64,000 nucleotides of DNA, taken from positions 744,001 through 808,000 of the forward strand of contig CBDBQH010000003.1 of NCBI GenBank assembly GCA_965208975.1. Reading direction: 5' to 3'. The stretch's first letter is position 1; each line of letters begins with the position of its first letter. The position numbers and the translations under genes are program-made. The DNA comes from G963663315 sp965208975 (GTDB taxonomy: Bacteria > Pseudomonadota > Gammaproteobacteria > Arenicellales > Poriferihabitantaceae). Positions 51,592 through 60,403 of the stretch are shown in pieces. The notes beneath the pieces were generated by a model. The model was not told the DNA's origin. It saw only the letters and a program-made list of their open reading frames with translations, and made no database searches.

Positions 51592-52575
51592 ATGCGAATA
51601 GCAATTTTAGGCGGTCCGGGTTCGGGCAAGGGGACACAGGCCAAACTGTTGTCTGAGCGTTATCGTGTTCCGCAGATATCCACCGGCGACCTGTTACGGG
51701 ATGCTGTCAAAAACAATCAGGAACTGGGCGAACAGGTCAAGGAACTGATGGACTCAGGGCAACTGGTCGGTGACGCTATTGTTTCGAAGCTGCTTGAGGA
51801 GCGGCTGATAAAGAAGGATACCAGACGCGGCTTCATCGTTGACGGATATCCCAGAAGTATTCCCCAGGCACAGACACTCGATACCCTGCTCGGCATGCTG
51901 GGGAAACCCCTGCAAATCGCGATCAATATCGATGTTGATGGAGACGTTCTGGTAAAGCGGATAGCCGGGAGAAGTTCCTGCGCAAAGTGCGGCGCCATCT
52001 ACAATGAATACTTCTCCCCCACGAAAGTCGAAAACAAATGTGACAAATGCGGACACGGTAAATTCCAGTCGCGCGATGATGACACGGTGGAAACAGCGAC
52101 CACACGGATCAAGGTCTACCATCAAGAAACCGCGCCCCTGATCACCTATTACCGGGCTCAGCACAAGCTGCGCACCATGATGGGTGTCGGTGACATTGAC
52201 CAGATTTACCAAAAACTGTGCGACATGATCGACCTCGAAATCCGGCCGTTGCAAATCAAGACACTGGAGGTAGCAACTGATACCGTTATTGAGGAGGATA
52301 CCACAATCATTGCCGGCGGCAAGGTGAATCGTATCAAGGCGCCCGTAAAAAAGGCCGCTCCCCAAAGCCCCCCTGTAAGGAAGACCCCCACAAAAAAGAC
52401 ATCCGCAAAAAAGCCCCCTGTAAAAAAGCCCCCTGTAAAAAAGCCCCCTGTAAAAAAGCCCCCTGTAAAAAAGCCCCCTGTAAAAAAGGCTGCCGCAAAA
52501 AAGACAACCGCGCGTCCGGTATCGAAGAAAACTCCCGCAAAAAAGGTCCGTGGCAAAAAACAGCAAGCATCCTGA
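51592..52575 (+). CDS. adk: Adenylate kinase with long Lys/Pro/Ala-rich C-terminal tail
   Basis: 327 aa; ordinary long-form Adk is about 215. P-loop GGPGSGKGT at 7-15, DGYPRSIPQA (usually DGFPR), and a zinc-type LID with Cys near 130, 133, 150 and 153. The core ends near 215-220. The tail (about 245-327) is nearly all Lys, Pro, Ala, Val and Thr, with five perfect repeats of KPPVK coded by a 15-bp unit, then AAKK-type segments. This resembles histone-H1-like or AlgP-like tails that bind nucleic acid. The stop lies 21 bp before hemB. The tail does not touch the active-site motifs, so the enzyme should work normally. Confidence 0.92.
   Translation: MRIAILGGPGSGKGTQAKLLSERYRVPQISTGDLLRDAVKNNQELGEQVKELMDSGQLVGDAIVSKLLEERLIKKDTRRGFIVDGYPRSIPQAQTLDTLLGMLGKPLQIAINIDVDGDVLVKRIAGRSSCAKCGAIYNEYFSPTKVENKCDKCGHGKFQSRDDDTVETATTRIKVYHQETAPLITYYRAQHKLRTMMGVGDIDQIYQKLCDMIDLEIRPLQIKTLEVATDTVIEEDTTIIAGGKVNRIKAPVKKAAPQSPPVRKTPTKKTSAKKPPVKKPPVKKPPVKKPPVKKPPVKKAAAKKTTARPVSKKTPAKKVRGKKQQAS
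52411..52485 (+). repeat. Tandem 15-bp repeat (5 copies) in the adk tail
   Basis: Five perfect copies of AAGCCCCCTGTAAAA. The unit is a multiple of three, so copy-number change would alter tail length without breaking the frame. Confidence 0.9.
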
Positions 52576-52596
52576 CAGCGACCAGACGAACTCTAT

Positions 52597-53598
52597 ATGT
52601 CACAGTTAGCAGGTATCTGGCCACGAACCCGGCTACGGAGAATGCGCCGGGACGAATTCAGCCGTCGATTGATGAGGGAATCAACACTGACGGTTTCTGA
52701 CCTGATTCAACCGCTATTTGTGCGCGAGGGCTATGCGATAAGAGAGCCGGCGCCGTCCATGCCGGGAGTAAACCGCCTGTCGATTGATTTACTGGTCGAA
52801 AAATCCAGGCAATGCCGTGACCTCGGTATTCCCGCTGTCGTACTTTTCCCGGTAACCCCGATACAGGCCAAGAGTGACGATGCGGTAGAAGCATGGAATC
52901 CGGACGGGTTGGTACAAAATGCGATTGCTGCGATCAAGGATGCGGTTCCTGAACTCGGAGTGATAACCGATGTCGCGCTGGACCCCTATACCAGTCATGG
53001 TCAGGACGGACTGATTGACGAGTCCGGTTATGTGGTCAATGATCCTACCGTTGACGCGCTGGTCAAACAGGCATTATCCCATGCCAGGGCAGGCGCCGAT
53101 GTGGTTGCGCCTTCGGACATGATGGACGGCAGGATTGGCGCCATCCGTATGGCGCTGGAAGAGAACGGGTTGATCAATACCCGAATCCTCTCCTACGCGG
53201 CGAAATATGCGTCGAACTACTACGGCCCGTTCCGAGAAGCGGTAGGGTCGGCTTCCAACCTGGCCGGTGGCAATAAATTCAGCTATCAGATGGACCCGGC
53301 GAACGGAGATGAGGCGTTGCGGGAAGTCGCGATGGATATCAAGGAAGGCGCTGACATGGTCATGATCAAGCCAGGCACACCCTGTCTGGATATTATCTGG
53401 CGGGTCAAACAGCATTTTGCAATGCCCACTTTTGCCTATCAGGTCAGTGGGGAATATGCGATGCTCCGGGCAGCCGCATTAAATGACTGGATTGATGAAA
53501 AGGCAGTGGTCATGGAAACCATGACCGCTTTCAAAAGGGCCGGATGCGACGGCATCCTGACCTACTATGCACAAGAACTGGCCGACTGGCTCGCGTAG
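52597..53598 (+). CDS. hemB: Delta-aminolevulinic acid dehydratase (porphobilinogen synthase)
   Basis: 333 aa. Both Schiff-base lysine regions are present: YAAKYASNYYGPFR and MVMIKPGTPCLDI. Metal-site sequence is of the magnesium-dependent type: DVALDPYTSHGQDG has Asp/Thr in place of the zinc cysteines. Condenses two 5-aminolevulinates into porphobilinogen for haem. The TAG stop lies inside a REP-like element (53594-53621), which therefore defines the C-terminus. Confidence 0.95.
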   Translation: MSQLAGIWPRTRLRRMRRDEFSRRLMRESTLTVSDLIQPLFVREGYAIREPAPSMPGVNRLSIDLLVEKSRQCRDLGIPAVVLFPVTPIQAKSDDAVEAWNPDGLVQNAIAAIKDAVPELGVITDVALDPYTSHGQDGLIDESGYVVNDPTVDALVKQALSHARAGADVVAPSDMMDGRIGAIRMALEENGLINTRILSYAAKYASNYYGPFREAVGSASNLAGGNKFSYQMDPANGDEALREVAMDIKEGADMVMIKPGTPCLDIIWRVKQHFAMPTFAYQVSGEYAMLRAAALNDWIDEKAVVMETMTAFKRAGCDGILTYYAQELADWLA

Positions 53599-53621
53599 GG
53601 GCGGGTCTCCATGCCCGCCCG
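53594..53621. repeat. REP-like element overlapping the hemB stop codon
   Basis: CGTAGGGGCGGGTC, then TCCATGCCCGCCCG; the TAG of the element is the stop of hemB. The palindrome could also end transcription. Confidence 0.75.
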
Positions 53622-53714
53622 CAAACCACCCAACCACCCCCCTTGCCGCCACAGCCAAAGACAAATTCGCGTACAATACAGACTTCACCTGAAGCCATAT
53701 CCGAGTCATATTTT

Positions 53715-54077
53715 ATGAGCAAGAAAGTTCCCGAAGAAATCAACCTGAACCGCAGAACCCGGATATTGACGATTTCATTTGATCAGGAGGTCTACTCTTT
53801 AAGTTGCGAGTATCTTCGCGTACACTCTCCATCGGCCGAGGTTCAGGGGCATGGTCCGGGCCAGGATGTGCTGCAAACCGGCAAGGAAAATGTCAATATT
53901 GACTCGTTGGAAGCAGTCGGGAACTATGGTGTCAAGCCGGTTTTTGATGACGGTCATGACACCGGCATCTTCTCCTGGGACACGCTCTACCAGCTGGCCG
54001 TAAACCACAACAAGAACTGGGAACGTTATTTGCAGCGGCTGGAAGATGCGGGCGTAACCAGAAAACCTGATTCCTGA
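53715..54077 (+). CDS. DUF971 (GBBH-like N-terminal) family protein
   Basis: 120 aa from the ATG at 53715. Segments RTRILTISFDQEVYSLSCEYLRVHSPS and GNYGVKPVFDDGHDTGIFSWDTLYQL are typical of DUF971, a small fold shared with gamma-butyrobetaine hydroxylase N-termini. Members occur next to ubi genes or in iron-sulfur contexts. The ubiE gene follows 59 bp later. Exact role unknown. Confidence 0.85.
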   Translation: MSKKVPEEINLNRRTRILTISFDQEVYSLSCEYLRVHSPSAEVQGHGPGQDVLQTGKENVNIDSLEAVGNYGVKPVFDDGHDTGIFSWDTLYQLAVNHNKNWERYLQRLEDAGVTRKPDS

Positions 54078-54136
54078 CGACAGCGGCGCAAAATAAAAGC
54101 GCTCCGCGGGAAAATCTTCGCTCAGACGTTAAGGAA

Positions 54137-54904
54137 ATGAACGGAAACGACCAACAGGATTTTGAACAGACAACCGACTTTGGTTATCGCAAAGTCCGGG
54201 AATCGGAAAAAGCCGGCATGGTAGACGAGATATTCAGCTCCGTCGCGGACAATTACGATCGGATGAATGACTGCATGTCGCTCGGTGTCCACCGTTTATG
54301 GAAACGTTTTGCCGCATCGCAAAGCGGATTGAGACCCGGAGGCCAGGCGCTGGATGTGGCGGCGGGCAGCGGCGACCTGAGCCGGAAACTGGCTGGACAA
54401 GTCGGCGCTGCCGGGAAAGTAATCCTGACCGACATCAATCAGAATATGCTGAATCAGGGCCGGGCGAAAATGATCAACGCGGGGTGGGTCGGTAATATCG
54501 AATACGCCATTGCGGATGCCGAAGATCTGCCTTTTGCAGATAATCAGTTCGACTGTGTTGCCATCGCTTTCGGCCTGCGTAACGTAACCCGCAAGGAAAA
54601 AGCGCTCGAATCCATGTGTCGGGTGACCAGTCCCGGTGGCCGGGCGCTGGTATTGGAGTTCTCCAGGCCGGTGATTCCGGCTCTTCGGCCTGTTTATGAT
54701 CTCTATTCCTTCCAGGTAATCCCCAGACTCGGGAAGATAATCAGCAACGATGAAACCAGTTATACCTATCTGGTTGAATCCATCCGCAGACATCCTGACC
54801 AGGATACCCTTCAGGACATGATGCGCTCAGCTGGCTTCGACGAGGTTCGATACCATAATCTAAGCGGCGGCATCGTCGCATTGCATATCGGATTCAGATA
54901 TTGA
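54137..54904 (+). CDS. ubiE: Ubiquinone/menaquinone biosynthesis methyltransferase UbiE
   Basis: 255 aa. Marks: TDFGYRKVRESEKAGMV, VFSSVA-like EIFSSVADNYDRMNDCMS, SAM motif LDVAAGSGDLSRKLA, and RNVTRKEKALESMCRV. It performs the C-methylation in ubiquinone synthesis (and menaquinone where present). It overlaps ubiJ by 4 bp, giving the ubiE-ubiJ-ubiB order of gammaproteobacteria. Confidence 0.96.
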   Translation: MNGNDQQDFEQTTDFGYRKVRESEKAGMVDEIFSSVADNYDRMNDCMSLGVHRLWKRFAASQSGLRPGGQALDVAAGSGDLSRKLAGQVGAAGKVILTDINQNMLNQGRAKMINAGWVGNIEYAIADAEDLPFADNQFDCVAIAFGLRNVTRKEKALESMCRVTSPGGRALVLEFSRPVIPALRPVYDLYSFQVIPRLGKIISNDETSYTYLVESIRRHPDQDTLQDMMRSAGFDEVRYHNLSGGIVALHIGFRY

Positions 54905-55572
54905 ATGACCATGAACCGTTGTTCCTTATGGATACATTGACCGCTTTATCAAACCGGGTCACCCGATTCCTGCTTGACCTGGACCCCGACGGCCGGGAGA
55001 AACTGTCCGCTCTGAAAGGCAGGATTTTTTGCCTGGAAATGACCGCGCCGCAGATTACCGCGTACCTGATTCCAACCGACCACGGCCTGGAACTCAAGCA
55101 AGCGTGTGACGGCGAACCGGATGTCACCCTGAGCGGGCCGTTGTCCGCATTCATCCGCTTGGCCCGACCAGATTCACAGATCAATCTGTCCGCCAACAGC
55201 CAGATCAATATGCAGGGAGACGCAGAGGCCGGACAAGCTCTGGGGAAAGTACTGTCCCAACTCGATATTGACTGGGAAGAAGGACTGGCCGGATTGGTCG
55301 GCGATACCCCGGCTCGAAAAATGGGAAACATCCTGCGGGATTTGAATGACTGGGCCGCTGAATCTGTGGAGCTGTCGAGAACCAATGCGGCCGAATATCT
55401 CCAGGAGGAAAAACAACTGTTGGTAACCCATCTCGCCTGGCAACGATTCTGTGACGAAGTCAATGAATTGAGAGCGGATGTGGATCGTATTGAACAAAGA
55501 ATTATCAGACTGCTGGCGTTTTCGACCAGCTCATCGGCTTCAGCGCCGGAAAAGGACTCTCCAGCGCCATGA
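54901..55572 (+). CDS. ubiJ: Ubiquinone biosynthesis accessory factor UbiJ (SCP2 domain)
   Basis: 223 aa. An SCP2-like lipid-binding domain (about 30-110; DVTLSGPLSAFIRLA) is followed by a helical C-terminus (NELRADVDRIEQRI). UbiJ organises the soluble Ubi complex and binds the lipid tail of the intermediates. It overlaps ubiE and ubiB by 4 bp each. Confidence 0.9.
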   Translation: MNDHEPLFLMDTLTALSNRVTRFLLDLDPDGREKLSALKGRIFCLEMTAPQITAYLIPTDHGLELKQACDGEPDVTLSGPLSAFIRLARPDSQINLSANSQINMQGDAEAGQALGKVLSQLDIDWEEGLAGLVGDTPARKMGNILRDLNDWAAESVELSRTNAAEYLQEEKQLLVTHLAWQRFCDEVNELRADVDRIEQRIIRLLAFSTSSSASAPEKDSPAP

Positions 55573-57194
55573 ACCGGAAAATATTCCGTTTGTTCCGAAT
55601 TGCCCGGGTGATGAGGAAGCGCGGACTGGACGAGTTTCTGTCCGCGGTGAACCTGTTCTGGCCGTGGACATTCCTGTTCAAACTTGTGCCGGCTACCCGC
55701 AATCGCGATTTACCTCGCGGCGAGCGTTTGCGGCTGGCGCTGGAAGATCTGGGGCCGGTATTTGTCAAGTTCGGCCAGATCCTGTCAACCCGACCGGATT
55801 TGCTGGCAGACGATATCGCCCGCTCTCTGATCAGACTACAGGATCAGGTGCCGCCTTTTCCGGGTGAGACGGCAATCCGTATCATCGAACAGGCTTATGG
55901 AGACAAGCTCAATAATCACTTCAGGTCGTTTGAAACCGAATCCACCGCCTCGGCCTCGGTCGCGCAGGTCCACTACGCTGAGCTTCATGACGGCACAGAA
56001 GTCGTTGTCAAGGTGATCCGGCCCGGTATCGAAGAAGTGATAGAGCGGGATCTGGACCTACTGCATACTCTGGCTGGCATGGCGGATCGCTACTGGTCGC
56101 AGGGCAAGCGGTTGAAGCCTGAGGAAATTGTGTCGGATTACGACAAAACCATTCATGACGAGTTGGACCTGATGCGTGAAGCGGCCAGCGCCAGCAAACT
56201 GAAAAGCAATTTTCGGGATTATGACCGGATTCATGTCCCCGCCGTCTACTGGGAACATACCCGTCGCAACGTCATGGTAATGGAACGAGTCCGGGGCATC
56301 CCGATTCGGGACATCAAGCGACTCAGGGAAGCCGGTATCGACATGCGGAAACTGGCCCACACCGGAGTCGAGATATTTTTCACGCAGGCTTTTCGGGACG
56401 GATTCTTCCACGCGGACATGCACCCCGGAAATATCTTTGTCAGCGAGTGCGGGCAATATCGGGCGGTAGATTTCGGCATCATGGGGACCTTGAGCGCCGC
56501 CGACAAACGCTATCTGGCGGAGAATCTGCTGGCCTTTTTCAATCGGGACTATCATCGGGTGGCGGAAGTGCATGTACAGGCAGGCTGGGTACCGCCAACC
56601 ACCAATGTCGAGGAATTTGAAGGCGCCATCAGAACCGTGTGTGAGCCTGTTTTTTCCCGTCCGATCAGTGAAATCTCCTTTGGCAACTTTCTGGTAGACC
56701 TGTTCCGGGTGGCCCGAAGATTCGACATGCCGGTCCAGCCACAACTGGTATTACTGCAAAAAACCATCCTCAACATCGAAGGTCTGGGCCGTCAACTATA
56801 CCCGCAACTGGACCTGTGGGAGACAGCAAAACCGTTTCTGGAGAAATGGATGAAACAACAGATCGGACCTCGCGCCGCAATCCGGGCAATCCGGCGGGAG
56901 ATGCCCAACCTGTTTACGCTGGCGCCGGAATTGCCTGGACTGACGCATCAACTACTGCACAAAATGAAGAATGACGATCTGGTCATGCACACCCGGGATC
57001 AGGAGATCAAAAACCTGAAAAACCAGATGACCGTCAACAATAAAAAGCTCCTGTACGCCATTCTCGGTGTGGGGCTTGTGTTGCTTTCGGTCATCTTCAT
57101 GCCGGATCGACAGCGTCTCGACCTGATGCCGGCGCATGGCTGGGTCCTGTTGTGTTCGGGGGTACTGGCGCTGGCAGCCGCATTCAGGACGTAG
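55569..57194 (+). CDS. ubiB: Ubiquinone biosynthesis kinase-like ATPase UbiB
   Basis: 541 aa. The atypical-kinase motifs are in place: the KxGQ region VKFGQILSTRPDLL, an Ala-rich loop TASASVAQVHYAEL, Lys in VVVKVIRPG, and FHADMHPGN with AVDFGIMG. Two C-terminal membrane helices (about 490-540) anchor it. It helps extract ubiquinone intermediates from the membrane. The TAG stop is part of a REP-like element at 57191. Confidence 0.95.
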   Translation: MNRKIFRLFRIARVMRKRGLDEFLSAVNLFWPWTFLFKLVPATRNRDLPRGERLRLALEDLGPVFVKFGQILSTRPDLLADDIARSLIRLQDQVPPFPGETAIRIIEQAYGDKLNNHFRSFETESTASASVAQVHYAELHDGTEVVVKVIRPGIEEVIERDLDLLHTLAGMADRYWSQGKRLKPEEIVSDYDKTIHDELDLMREAASASKLKSNFRDYDRIHVPAVYWEHTRRNVMVMERVRGIPIRDIKRLREAGIDMRKLAHTGVEIFFTQAFRDGFFHADMHPGNIFVSECGQYRAVDFGIMGTLSAADKRYLAENLLAFFNRDYHRVAEVHVQAGWVPPTTNVEEFEGAIRTVCEPVFSRPISEISFGNFLVDLFRVARRFDMPVQPQLVLLQKTILNIEGLGRQLYPQLDLWETAKPFLEKWMKQQIGPRAAIRAIRREMPNLFTLAPELPGLTHQLLHKMKNDDLVMHTRDQEIKNLKNQMTVNNKKLLYAILGVGLVLLSVIFMPDRQRLDLMPAHGWVLLCSGVLALAAAFRT

Positions 57195-57276
57195 GGGCAG
57201 AACCTGTCCCCTGCTTGATCGGGGAGCGCTGTGCCTGTCCGACAACCAATCAACCTGAATCTGTAGAGAGAGTATC
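57191..57276. repeat. REP-like element overlapping the ubiB stop, then a short spacer
   Basis: CGTAGGGGCAGAACCTGTCCCC supplies the TAG of ubiB. The ribosome site GAGAGAG for the next gene lies at the right end. Confidence 0.6.
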
Positions 57277-58458
57277 ATGACCGCATCGACAACCCCATTC
57301 CAATGGCAGGACCCATTCGCTCTGGATACCCAGTTAAGCGAAGAAGAACGGCTGGCAAGAGACAGCGTCCGGGAATTTTGCGATCACGAATTGATGCCTG
57401 GAATCATACAGGCGAACCGCAACGAACAATTCGACCCGCAGATCATGACCCGCTTCGGAGAGATGGGAATGCTCGGTTGCACCATTCCAAAGAAATACGG
57501 GTGCGCCGGAATGAATCATGTCTGCTATGGCCTGATTGCCCGCGAAGTGGAACGGGTGGACAGTGGTTATCGATCCGCGATGAGCGTCCAGTCCTCTCTG
57601 GTCATGCACCCCATTTACAGCCATGGCAACGAACAACAAAGACTGAAATATCTGCCGAAGCTGGCGCGGGGCGAATTGATTGGTTGCTTTGGTCTTACCG
57701 AGCCGGATCATGGGTCAGATCCCGGAAGCATGGGAACCCGGGCAGAAACCGTAGAAGGCGGCTATCTGATGAACGGCAACAAAATGTGGATCAGCAACGC
57801 CCCGGTCGCCGATATTGCTGTGGTCTGGGGCAAACTCGACGGAGTGATCCGCGGGTTTATTCTGGAACGGGGAATGGAAGGATTCTCAACTCCGAAAATT
57901 GAAGGCAAAATGAGCCTGCGGGCATCCAGCACGGGCGAGATCGTGATGAAGGATGTGTTTGTGCCGGAACAGAATATACTGCCCGGAGCAGAAGGACTGA
58001 AAGGGCCTTTTGAATGTCTCAATAAAGCGCGATATGGCATTGCCTGGGGCACCATGGGAGCCGCCGAGTTTTGCTGGCATGCAGCCCGTTCCTATACTCT
58101 CGAGCGCACCCAGTTCGGTCGACCGCTGGCGCAAAACCAGCTCATCCAGAAAAAGCTCGCCGATATGCAGACAGAAATTACGTTAGGTCTCCAGGCCAGT
58201 CTACGGGTAGGACGAATGATGGATGAAAATGCCTGCCCGGTAGAAAATGTTTCCCTGATCAAACGAAACAACTGCGGCAAGGCCCTGGATATCGCCAGGC
58301 AGGCGCGGGACATGCACGGCGGCAATGGCGTATCCGATGAGTATCATGTGATCCGGCACTTATGCAATCTGGAATCGGTCAATACCTATGAAGGCACCCA
58401 CGACATCCACGCATTGATTCTGGGCCGCGCCCAAACCGGGCTTCAGGCGTTCTGCTGA
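57277..58458 (+). CDS. gcdH: Glutaryl-CoA dehydrogenase (acyl-CoA dehydrogenase family)
   Basis: 393 aa. FAD-binding and catalytic regions: CFGLTEPDHGSDPGSM, KMWISNAPVADIAVVW, ARYGIAWGTMGAAEFC and the catalytic Glu in SVNTYEGTHDIHALILGRA. These fit GcdH, which oxidises and decarboxylates glutaryl-CoA to crotonyl-CoA in lysine/tryptophan breakdown. It has its own ribosome site and stands alone. Other short-chain acyl-CoA dehydrogenases are possible, but the pattern is GcdH-like. Confidence 0.9.
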   Translation: MTASTTPFQWQDPFALDTQLSEEERLARDSVREFCDHELMPGIIQANRNEQFDPQIMTRFGEMGMLGCTIPKKYGCAGMNHVCYGLIAREVERVDSGYRSAMSVQSSLVMHPIYSHGNEQQRLKYLPKLARGELIGCFGLTEPDHGSDPGSMGTRAETVEGGYLMNGNKMWISNAPVADIAVVWGKLDGVIRGFILERGMEGFSTPKIEGKMSLRASSTGEIVMKDVFVPEQNILPGAEGLKGPFECLNKARYGIAWGTMGAAEFCWHAARSYTLERTQFGRPLAQNQLIQKKLADMQTEITLGLQASLRVGRMMDENACPVENVSLIKRNNCGKALDIARQARDMHGGNGVSDEYHVIRHLCNLESVNTYEGTHDIHALILGRAQTGLQAFC

Positions 58459-58769
58459 TCCGGCCAGACCAGCCGTAATCGCGGGGCGGGCCTCTGTGCC
58501 GCCCGTGGCAACCCACAACCCGCCCCTCATTTCGTCAATTCCCCGCCCCCACCTGTCATTCCCGCGTAGGCGGGAATCCACAAACAATCCACAACCGACA
58601 TCCCTGGCGTCATCCGCTATCGTAGGGGCGGGTCTCCGTGCCCGCCCGTTCCCGTCATTCCCGCGAATGCGGGAATCCACAACCGACATCCCTGGCGCCA
58701 TCCGCTATCGTAGAAGTGGATCCCTGTGCCCGCCCGCGGCAATCATGTTTCCATCCCGAAATTTATCTT
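58459..58769. repeat. Cluster of REP-like palindromes
   Basis: Forward elements at 58621-58648 and 58709-58737 (CGTAGGGGCGGGTC type, the second degenerate) alternate with CATTCCCGC...GCGGGAAT palindromes at about 58556-58580 and 58655-58680. The unit GGGAATCCACAACCGACATC with CCTGGCG after it also recurs. No gene is supported here. Confidence 0.75.
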
Positions 58770-58800
58770 ATAAAATACTTTGCATTGCACAGTATTTTAT
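58770..58800. promoter_or_regulatory. Inverted repeat, likely PadR operator
   Basis: ATAAAATACT, an 11-base spacer and AGTATTTTAT form a perfect 10-bp inverted repeat 14 bp before the padR ATG. The ATACT/AGTAT core is like known PadR sites. It overlaps promoter-like TTGCAT and TATTTT, so autorepression is likely. Confidence 0.65.
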
Positions 58801-58814
58801 GTTTTAATCTCTCT

Positions 58815-59159
58815 ATGGAAACAGATCCATATCAGAAATGGCGCTCACAACTCCGCAAGGGTTACCTTGAACTGTGTGTACTCACCACACTTGAGCAGAA
58901 AAAGTCATCCTACGGTTTCGAATTGCTACAAGTGTTCCAGCAGGCCGGTATAGAGGTGAATGAAGGCACCTTATATCCACTGCTTAACCGAATGCATAAA
59001 AACGGCTGGCTGGTGTCAAAGTGGGAAACCCCTTCATTGAGTGGTCACCCGCGTCGTTATTATGAATTAAGCCGTGTCGGGAAATCTGTTTTGCCAAAAA
59101 TGTTGAATGTCAACGCACTAAACCAGCAATCGCTCGAACAACTTGGGAAACTGATATGA
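58815..59159 (+). CDS. PadR-family transcriptional regulator
   Basis: 114 aa from the ATG at 58815. The winged-helix part is evident: KGYLELCVLTTLEQKKSSYG, then EGTLYPLLNRMHKNGWL and HPRRYYELSRVG. Short members of this type (PadR-s1) usually precede a membrane protein gene, as here with a 4-bp overlap. It should repress its own operon through the palindrome just upstream; the signal is unknown. Confidence 0.9.
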   Translation: METDPYQKWRSQLRKGYLELCVLTTLEQKKSSYGFELLQVFQQAGIEVNEGTLYPLLNRMHKNGWLVSKWETPSLSGHPRRYYELSRVGKSVLPKMLNVNALNQQSLEQLGKLI

Positions 59160-59932
59160 ACAATGACCAATATATGGACCAGCTTAAAAAGGCATTGGCT
59201 GGCATGAATCGACAGGCGCGTGAAGACATATTACAGGAAATACGAAGCCATATTGAAGAATCAGGGGGCGACTCGCAGTCATTACTCGATATGTTCGGCC
59301 CACCTGAACAACTGGCCGGTCAGTATCTGGAAGACGAGCCACCGTCAACACCTCTGACGAAAAGGATAGCGGGCATCAGCGGCAAGGTATTTATGGTCAT
59401 AGGTGTTGTAGTAATAGCGCTTGTCGCTGCTGTGGCTATATGGGCTAAATTTATCATAGGTGATGATTTTAATTATGCTGACGAAAACTCAAAAGAACTG
59501 CGTTCAGCCAAACAACAGTGGTCACAAATTGAACCGGCCCAACCAATCCGGCTTGATCTTTTCCAAAGCCAGCTGGTTCTCTACTGGCATGAAGATAGTC
59601 GGATTCTCTGGAACTGTGAAGGGGAAAATGATCCGCAGCAATTGGATGATGGGCTGATAGAGCTTCGTCACACCAGTTGCTTGATGTATTTACCCGGTGA
59701 AGAATCTGCTCTTAAAGCTCTTCAAAGCAGTATTGTCATTGTCCGTCCACGCTCTTGGTTAAGCCTTGAGATTGAACAAAGCGAGTTGAGGATTGCCGAA
59801 AACAATACCCGCTACCGCTACCGCATTGACAAACGCAGAAGCGAGGTAATCGATCTGGCATCTCACAATGAAGCTGAAATTGAGATTGGCATTCAAGCCC
59901 TGGAGTCTTCTATCTCGGCTTATCAGTATTGA
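59156..59932 (+). CDS. HAAS/DUF1700-like membrane protein partnered with PadR
   Basis: 258 aa. The N-terminal helical part (ALAGMNRQAREDILQEIRSH, then MFGPPEQLAGQYL) is the HAAS/DUF1700-like domain that usually accompanies PadR. One membrane helix lies at about 80-100, followed by an extracytoplasmic part of 150 residues rich in beta strands. A degraded second copy lies at 62181-62407. Probably a sensor or anti-stress protein controlled by PadR; no direct evidence. Confidence 0.78.
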   Translation: MNNDQYMDQLKKALAGMNRQAREDILQEIRSHIEESGGDSQSLLDMFGPPEQLAGQYLEDEPPSTPLTKRIAGISGKVFMVIGVVVIALVAAVAIWAKFIIGDDFNYADENSKELRSAKQQWSQIEPAQPIRLDLFQSQLVLYWHEDSRILWNCEGENDPQQLDDGLIELRHTSCLMYLPGEESALKALQSSIVIVRPRSWLSLEIEQSELRIAENNTRYRYRIDKRRSEVIDLASHNEAEIEIGIQALESSISAYQY

Positions 59933-60044
59933 TATAAGCCCAGGTAGATACGATCCTTCTGTGCTCGTCCCGGGTCTTCCACGCTATCTCCCGGATTGTG
60001 TTATATTATTCACGCATCACTTGACACTACTTAAAGAATTTACG

Positions 60045-60323
60045 ATGGCAACTTCCGTCAAACTTGACGATGAATTGAAAAATCGAATCCAGCGCCTCGC
60101 CGATACATATCAGCGTTCAGCACACTGGATCATGCGCGAAGCAGTCCGCAAGTATGTTGAGCGTGAGGAAGCACGAGAATCCACAACCATACGGAACCTG
60201 CAATTACCGATGCGTAGGGGCGCCCCTCTGTGGGTGCCCGCTTCCGTTGATACCTGTACCGATCATTCGCGGGAGGGTACAAGACCCTCCCCTACGACAT
60301 CATTTCGGTCCATGTATCAATAA
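60045..60323 (+). pseudogene. Ribbon-helix-helix antitoxin copy 1, interrupted by REP-like sequence
   Basis: The first 45 codons (ATSVKLDDELKNRIQRLADT, then RSAHWIMREAV) match the intact antitoxin at 62536. After residue 45 the sequence passes into REP-like DNA (60213-60240 and 60269-60296), so the toxin-binding end and the toxin gene are missing. The open frame to 60323 is chimeric. Confidence 0.75.
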
Positions 60324-60403
60324 TCACTTCCATCCCCGATCAATGCCTGCCCCCGGCTTGAGCGGGGCCTCAGACCGCTCATGCAATTACCCCCAAAAGA
60401 CAA

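Noticed and set aside
52411..52485. Regular 15-bp repeats considered as a CRISPR-like array
   Set aside because: Units are contiguous without spacers and encode the adk tail.
51754..52566. 270-codon minus-strand frame opposite adk with repeated GLFYR units
   Set aside because: Mirror of the adk tail repeat; the adk frame has all catalytic motifs.
58556..58737. Clustered palindromes considered as a CRISPR array or an integron site
   Set aside because: Spacing and orientation vary, spacers are themselves repeats, and no cas or integrase gene is near; they fit dispersed REP-like elements.
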